A program made the translations under genes and the position numbers. A DNA stretch of 25,069 nt from Welwitschia mirabilis (taxonomy: Eukaryota > Gnetophyta > Gnetopsida > Welwitschiales): the NCBI GenBank assembly GCA_051453625.1, contig JBOZIK010000001.1, forward strand, positions 33,212,804 to 33,237,872. Reading direction: 5' to 3'. Under the pieces are notes generated by a model, which did not search any database, was not told where the DNA came from, and saw only the letters and a program-made list of their open reading frames with translations. Positions 20,469-25,069 of the stretch are shown here, piece by piece. Numbering within the stretch: the first letter of the stretch is position 1; every line of letters starts with the position of its first letter.

Positions 20469-20516
20469 GATGCCATGTATATGGCAGCTTTGGATGCAAT
20501 GTATATGGCAGCTCTA
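20469..20516 (-). repeat. 24-bp tandem duplication in the RNase H remnant
   Basis: GATGCCATGTATATGGCAGC at 20469 and GATGCAATGTATATGGCAGC at 20493 form two 24-bp units. On the minus strand they encode AAIYIASK followed by AAIYMASN, duplicating the conserved residue block of copia RNase H in frame. Confidence 0.9.
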
Positions 20517-20775
20517 TCATCACAATGCATCTTTGTGGGCAAAGCAACCGAATCCTGAACTCTTGGGAAAAATACTCGATCCACATCAGTGAACATGCAG
20601 TATGGGCCATAGCATGAGACTTCGCTTTTGCATTGGACCTTGTGCACATTGTTGGTTTCTTGTTCTTCCAAGAAACAAGATTGACCCCTATAAAGGTATA
20701 GTAAATTGTGGTGGAACATTGTCAACAACAGAGCTTGCCTAGTCAGAATCAGAAAAAGAAACAACGTTCTTGTGG

Positions 20776-20785
20776 NNNNNNNNNN
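20776..20785. other. assembly gap (10 N)
   Basis: A short N run inside the RNase H/RT remnant of copia element 2. The coding sense continues on both sides (…KAWIVVQ, then HKNVVSFSDSD), so little is missing. Confidence 0.95.
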
Positions 20786-23131
20786 TCTGTACAACAATCC
20801 ATGCCTTGGTGCCTCCTCCATGTTCCCCAAAATCTTGATAACAACATTCCAATGTTGAATAAGAGGCTACTCCATGAACTGTCTCACACAACAAAGAGAT
20901 ATTTGGCCATGTAATAGTCCAACAATTCAGCTTTCCAACTATACGTCTATACTTGTTGGGCTCCAAGTTCAGTCAAGCACATCCAACACATATCTTTGTG
21001 AAAGACTAATTACCTTAGTTGAATAAGGACCTCAATAACAAGAAATACCTGAGTTCTCCAAGATCTCTAATGTAAAGTTGCTGTTGTAAAAAGTTTTTTT
21101 AACTCTGAAATGGTGACTCTATCGCTGTCAGTAAGCACAGTGTGACCAACATACACCATAGGGATATTGTAACCTGTATAAAGTATCTAGTAGAACCTTG
21201 TGTGGTCTGTCTAACGATGTTTCATTCCAAAACTAAGCACAACCTCAGTAAACTTCTCAAACCCAGCCTTCGTAGATTGCTTCAAACCATAAATCGGTTT
21301 CTTTAAATTACATGTATCCACCACACACCCCCAAAGTAACAAAACTTGGGAGTTGCTACATATAACACCTCTTCCTCTTAAGTTACGACTGAAAAGGCAT
21401 TTTTGATGTTTATCGTAAAGAGCTGCCACCCGACGCTAGTTGCTAACGACATGAGCACACGAATAGAAGTTATTTTTGCAACAGGGGAAAATGTCTTAGT
21501 GTGTTCTATCCCATACACTTGGGGTATATCCTGTTGCAGCTAACCTTGTCTTTACTCACTCAAATAGAACCATTAGGAAGAAACTTATTTGCATAAACCC
21601 ATAAACAACCAAGAACTAATTTACCTCGAGGGAGAGGAACGAGGTCCCATGTATCATTATGCATAAGAGCCAATGTTTTTTCTTGCATAGCCATCTTAAT
21701 CATTATTTACTACTGTTGCTTGCATTGATTTAGAAATGGAAGTGGAGGCTAAGGAAGCCACAAAACATTGAAAAGAAGACTCTAGGGATATAAGAAACAT
21801 GTTTAATTGGGTGAGATGTGCAAGTCTTGGTGCCCTTCTTGACTTCAATCAGTAGATTCAAATTTGTGAACTCATTGTTAGAAGAAGTTGAAGTTTTTGG
21901 AGTACGTGCAATTAGATTTGCAGATTGGGTACTGGATGGCAAATGGCACGAAGCAGGAGGGTTCCCCTTTCTCTATAAAGTTGGGTGACAGGAGCATGTG
22001 GAAGATCAGGAAGATTAAAGGAGGATGTGGAAGATCAGGAAGATTAAAGTTATCCTCAAGATGGGAATTTAGTGTTGGAAGGGGACTTGAGAAATAGATC
22101 GGAGAAGGCTAGGTGAAAGAGATGTGGATGGAAAATAAGTTGTGGAGTCGAAGAATGACACATTCTGACACACATGTTGACAACCTGAAGCATGTTTAAT
22201 ACACTTCATGCCTTTTGGGTAAGCAAATAGCCCACAAAGATGCACTTAATTAAACATGTAGACAACTTATCAAGGCCAACAGAGAAATTAGGCATACAAT
22301 GCACACAACCAAATGTCTTTAATGGAATAAGAAATAGGCCTTACTATGGAAAAAGGACTGAAAAGGGAGTTTTGTTATTGAGGATGAATGATGGGGTGCG
22401 ATTAATAAGATGGCAAGCAGTGAGGATGGCATCAACGATTATGATTTGGGAAGATGGCCATAACGAATGAGGGAACAAGCAAAATAAAGGAGATATGTTT
22501 AACAACTCCACGTTGTTGAGGTGGATGAGCATAGGATGACAAATGATGAATCCCACTGAAAAACATGAACGAATTGCTTTGGGTTGAAAAGTACTAAAGT
22601 GCATTATCAGATAATGGGTTTTAATGTCAACATCAAATTAGGCTTGTATTTCTGCATAGAAAGATTGAAAACTACTCATTAAATACATCCATGTCATATG
22701 GGAAAAATCATCAATGAAAGTTACAAAATATCCAAGATCTTTTGTGAGGGAAATTTTATTGGAACCCATCCATGTGGATGGGTTGATTGAAAGGGAGCCT
22801 TGACATGTTTTTTTTTTTTTGGATCTAGGGGGATATGAAACTTTATCCTGCTTCCCATATTCACATGCTTCATACTAACACTGGCACATTGGGAAGAGGA
22901 AACAATGACTTTAACTTGGCTAATGAGGGATGTCCTATGTGTTGGGCTGTTTACCATTACACCCAAAACTATGACTTAGGTATAAATTAAAACTCTTAAC
23001 ATTTACCTACTTGTCGGGGTGGACATGGGTAGGACATACCAAACAATCTTTGCTTCAAGCCACACGCCAAGTGCTTATATGAACTAGGAAGCCACCGAGA
23101 AGGCTTCAACTCGAGACCAACCAACAACCAT

Positions 23132-23146
23132 GACTCTGATACTAGT
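23132..23146 (-). other. primer-binding site of copia element 2
   Basis: On the minus strand an LTR end CTTAACA is followed by ACTAGTATCAGAGTC, close to the copia consensus TTGGTATCAGAGC. This places the 5' LTR on the right and fits the minus orientation of the pol remnants. Confidence 0.7.
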
Positions 23147-24120
23147 TGTTAAGAATAGCAGCAAGAAAAAGCAAAAACAGACATCAAAATAGCACACAGG
23201 AATTTACACGGAAAACCCAATGTANNNNNNNNNNNNNNNNNNNNNNNNNNNNNNNNNNNNNNNNNNNNNNNNNNNNNNNNNNNNNNNNNNNNNNNNNNNN
23301 NNNNNNNNNNNNNNNNNNNNNNNNNNNNNNNNNNNNNNNNNNNNNNNNNNNNNNNNNNNNNNNNNNNNNNNNNNNNNNNNNNNNNNNNNNNNNNNNNNNN
23401 NNNNNNNNNNNNNNNNNNNNNNNNNNNNNNNNNNNNNNNNNNNNNNNNNNNNNNNNNNNNNNNNNNNNNNNNNNNNNNNNNNNNNNNNNNNNNNNNNNNN
23501 NNNNNNNNNNNNNNNNNNNNNNNNNNNNNNNNNNNNNNNNNNNNNNNNNNNNNNNNNNNNNNNNNNNNNNNNNNNNNNNNNNNNNNNNNNNNNNNNNNNN
23601 NNNNNNNNNNNNNNNNNNNNNNNNNNNNNNNNNNNNNNNNNNNNNNNNNNNNNNNNNNNNNNNNNNNNNNNNNNNNNNNNNNNNNNNNNNNNNNNNNNNN
23701 NNNNNNNNNNNNNNNNNNNNNNNNNNNNNNNNNNNNNNNNNNNNNNNNNNNNNNNNNNNNNNNNNNNNNNNNNNNNNNNNNNNNNNNNNNNNNNNNNNNN
23801 NNNNNNNNNNNNNNNNNNNNNNNNNGATACTAGTTGTTAAGAATAGCAGCAAGAAAAAGCAAAAACAGAAATCAAAATAGCACACAGGAATTTACACGGA
23901 AAACCCAATGTAAGGTGAAAAATCACGGAAGCCATGCAAAGCTCTCTTAAGATTTCGAAAATAGGGCAAAGACCCAAGCCATTCTCAATAGCCAGGAGTG
24001 TTCAGAATGATCTTCCCTCAAAACTCTTCCCTTTGAATAGGCCCACTTTTGGTTAAAAACCTAATTTTACATTGACTTTATAAAGCAATCCCCTTTTACT
24101 TTAATATTACAAGAAAAGAA
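23138..24120 (-). repeat. 5' LTR of copia element 2, with a 601-N gap (23225-23825)
   Basis: The 87 bp before the gap (23138-23224) recur at 23826-23912 with one mismatch, abutting the N run at both sides. After the gap the LTR continues to about 24120. On the minus strand it shows a TTTATAAAG box near 24080, a GGGTTTTCCGTGTAAATTCC block near 23895 (typical of plant copia U5 regions) and a T-rich end in TTCTTAACA. The true LTR may be about 290 bp if the gap is an unmerged contig overlap. Confidence 0.65.
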
Positions 24121-24960
24121 ATACACTTTATGGTATGAGAGCTTAGTTAGGGTTTACTTCGGGGTGTTGCAGCGAAGGTTGGGAAGTTGCAGGAATTTTT
24201 AAAGCTTTTATGAGTGAAGCTTGTGAACAGTTTTATGACATTTTTTTTGCGTTCACACCAGTTGGACACGTTTCTTTAAGGCGGAGCATGATCGAGAGAT
24301 TACAAATGATAGATATGCTTGTTGGCCAAAACTGAAACATTTGGAGGTTCTAATAAAAGCCACTTTGGCGTAAAAGGGGTGCTTTGAAGCGGAGCATATG
24401 CAGTCGTCATTCATGAAGGACGAAGAATGAGAAAAGATAAAAAGGAAGTCCCTGTCTTACATACATCTAAGCCTAAGTAAGAACATGTTACAATCAATTA
24501 AATAGGATATGAGTCCCCATGATCTCAGGCAAACCCTCAAAAATAGCTTTGATAAAGCATCTGGTTTGAACATGTTTCACATTTAACAGAAGGTATTCAA
24601 GGAGAGAAAGCGGTGAGAAGTTTCATTACAAGATCATCTGTATAAGATGATGAACAAGTTAGAGGAGTATAAAATTAAAATTCTAGATTTGGTTAAGTCT
24701 TATGCTCTATTGGATTCTCTTCTTGAAGCTTGATATGCAGTAGTGACATCTTTTATTATATTCATGAATATTATTACAATGACGTTTGAGCAAGTTGTGT
24801 TTACGCTTCCAAATTCTAATAGTAGACTCAATGAGGATAGACTCAATGAAATGCAATCTTCAGAAGGTGTATTTCTAGCTGAAAATCCCAAAAAAAGAGG
24901 AGGGAGGAAGGGCCCCGGCGGGGGTGAGGGAGGGGATGGTTGTGTGTTGAAGAAGGAAGG
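24121..24960. other. spacer; possible second primer-binding-like site at 24130-24142
   Basis: No gene is recognised. ATGGTATGAGAGC at 24130 differs by one base from a plant primer-binding site on the plus strand and could mark the end of an opposite-facing LTR. Nothing retroviral follows it. Confidence 0.3.
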
Positions 24961-24983
24961 ATCTTTACAAATATTTCTTCTTG

Positions 24984-25025
24984 CGTGTGCGTGTGCGTGT
25001 GAGTGTGCGTGTGTGTGCGTGTGTG
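24984..25025. repeat. GT/GC microsatellite
   Basis: The sequence is an imperfect (GTGTGC)n and (GT)n tract. It explains the His/Thr-rich and Cys/Val-rich open frames on both strands here, which are not genes. Confidence 0.95.
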
Positions 25026-25069
25026 ACACAACATTTTAAAAATAAAAAGAAATAACTAGTTTTAGGAAT

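Larger units (their letters stand above)
19965..24120 (-). mobile_element. degenerate Ty1/copia retrotransposon 2, minus strand, gag missing
   Basis: Reading leftward: LTR and PBS (about 24110-23132), integrase, RT and RNase H. Integrase remnants include LVTFIDDFSHMTW near 22690-22726 and AILTACHLINRTPSFILNNKTPFSVLFP at about 22344-22437. The RT shows TWDLVPLPRGK near 21621-21651 and KKPIYGLKQS with GFEKF at 21211-21310. VYVGH at 21142-21156 stands where YVDD should be, so the catalytic aspartates are lost. PNKYRRIVGKL is at 20930-20966. RNase H shows KHIKVDTHIAKEKL and STPYV...QLANLFTKGLG at about 20290-20460. Only about 170 bp separate the PBS from integrase remnants, so gag and protease are deleted. 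Many stops and frameshifts make it inactive. Confidence 0.85.

Noticed and set aside
23146-23885. Three open frames of over 200 codons on both strands
   Set aside because: They span the 601-N gap, and their readable ends are LTR sequence.
24700-25039. Open frames rich in His/Thr or Cys/Val at the right end
   Set aside because: They arise from the GT/GC microsatellite and a purine-rich tract.
1-25069. tRNA, rRNA or small-RNA genes
   Set aside because: I saw no cloverleaf boxes, rRNA signatures or convincing hairpin precursors, although reading by eye cannot exclude small ones.

Overview
The window looks like nuclear DNA from a land plant, probably a seed plant. The evidence is a spliced plant-type WNK kinase gene with GT-AG introns, two decayed Ty1/copia retrotransposons with plant-type primer-binding sites, a LINE-type DUF4283 remnant, and AT-rich spacer full of short tandem duplications. 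A repeat-rich genome with long introns, such as a gymnosperm's, would fit, but the sequence does not settle the species. It is a draft assembly with seven N runs; several are exactly 100 N, and four have flanks that repeat each other.

Layout. 1-240: 3' end of an old LTR with a degenerate primer-binding site. About 890-1625 (minus): broken DUF4283/zinc-knuckle ORF of a LINE-like element, interrupted by a gap. 1.6-6.6 kb: AT-rich spacer with diverged tandem duplications (165 bp, 112 bp) and a ~74-bp minisatellite carrying GA tracts around a 709-N gap. 6.66-7.89 kb: a GC- and CpG-rich block that looks like a promoter and 5' leader and runs into a 100-N gap. 8.0-8.35 kb: two small tandem repeats. 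9.3-9.6 kb: dispersed short repeats. 10.98-14.17 kb (plus): a Tnt1-like copia element with a 5' LTR and ruined gag, protease, integrase and RT, cut off before its 3' end. 14.18-14.47 kb: a compact element packed with GAGTC/GACTC and bounded by imperfect inverted repeats. 14.94-18.72 kb (plus): the only convincing cellular gene, a WNK kinase in six visible exons. 18.7-20.0 kb: 3' flank with a 97-bp duplication and an unassigned small ORF. 19.96-24.1 kb (minus): a second copia element lacking gag, with an LTR at its right end. 24.1-25.07 kb: spacer ending in a GT/GC microsatellite.

The WNK exons join in one frame (3150 nt), cover the kinase domain, the OSR1_C-like domain and a long C-terminal tail, and keep every kinase motif I checked. 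However, the kinase domain has an in-frame TAG, most simply a CAG to TAG change, and a 9-bp tandem duplication. The exon that should encode the N-terminus before the glycine loop is not visible. It may lie in the gap beside the GC-rich block, in which case the copia and GAGTC elements would sit inside a ~7-kb first intron. I see no evidence of a new multi-gene system. The items most worth checking are the WNK nonsense codon, the missing first exon, the GAGTC-rich element and the gap-flank duplications.
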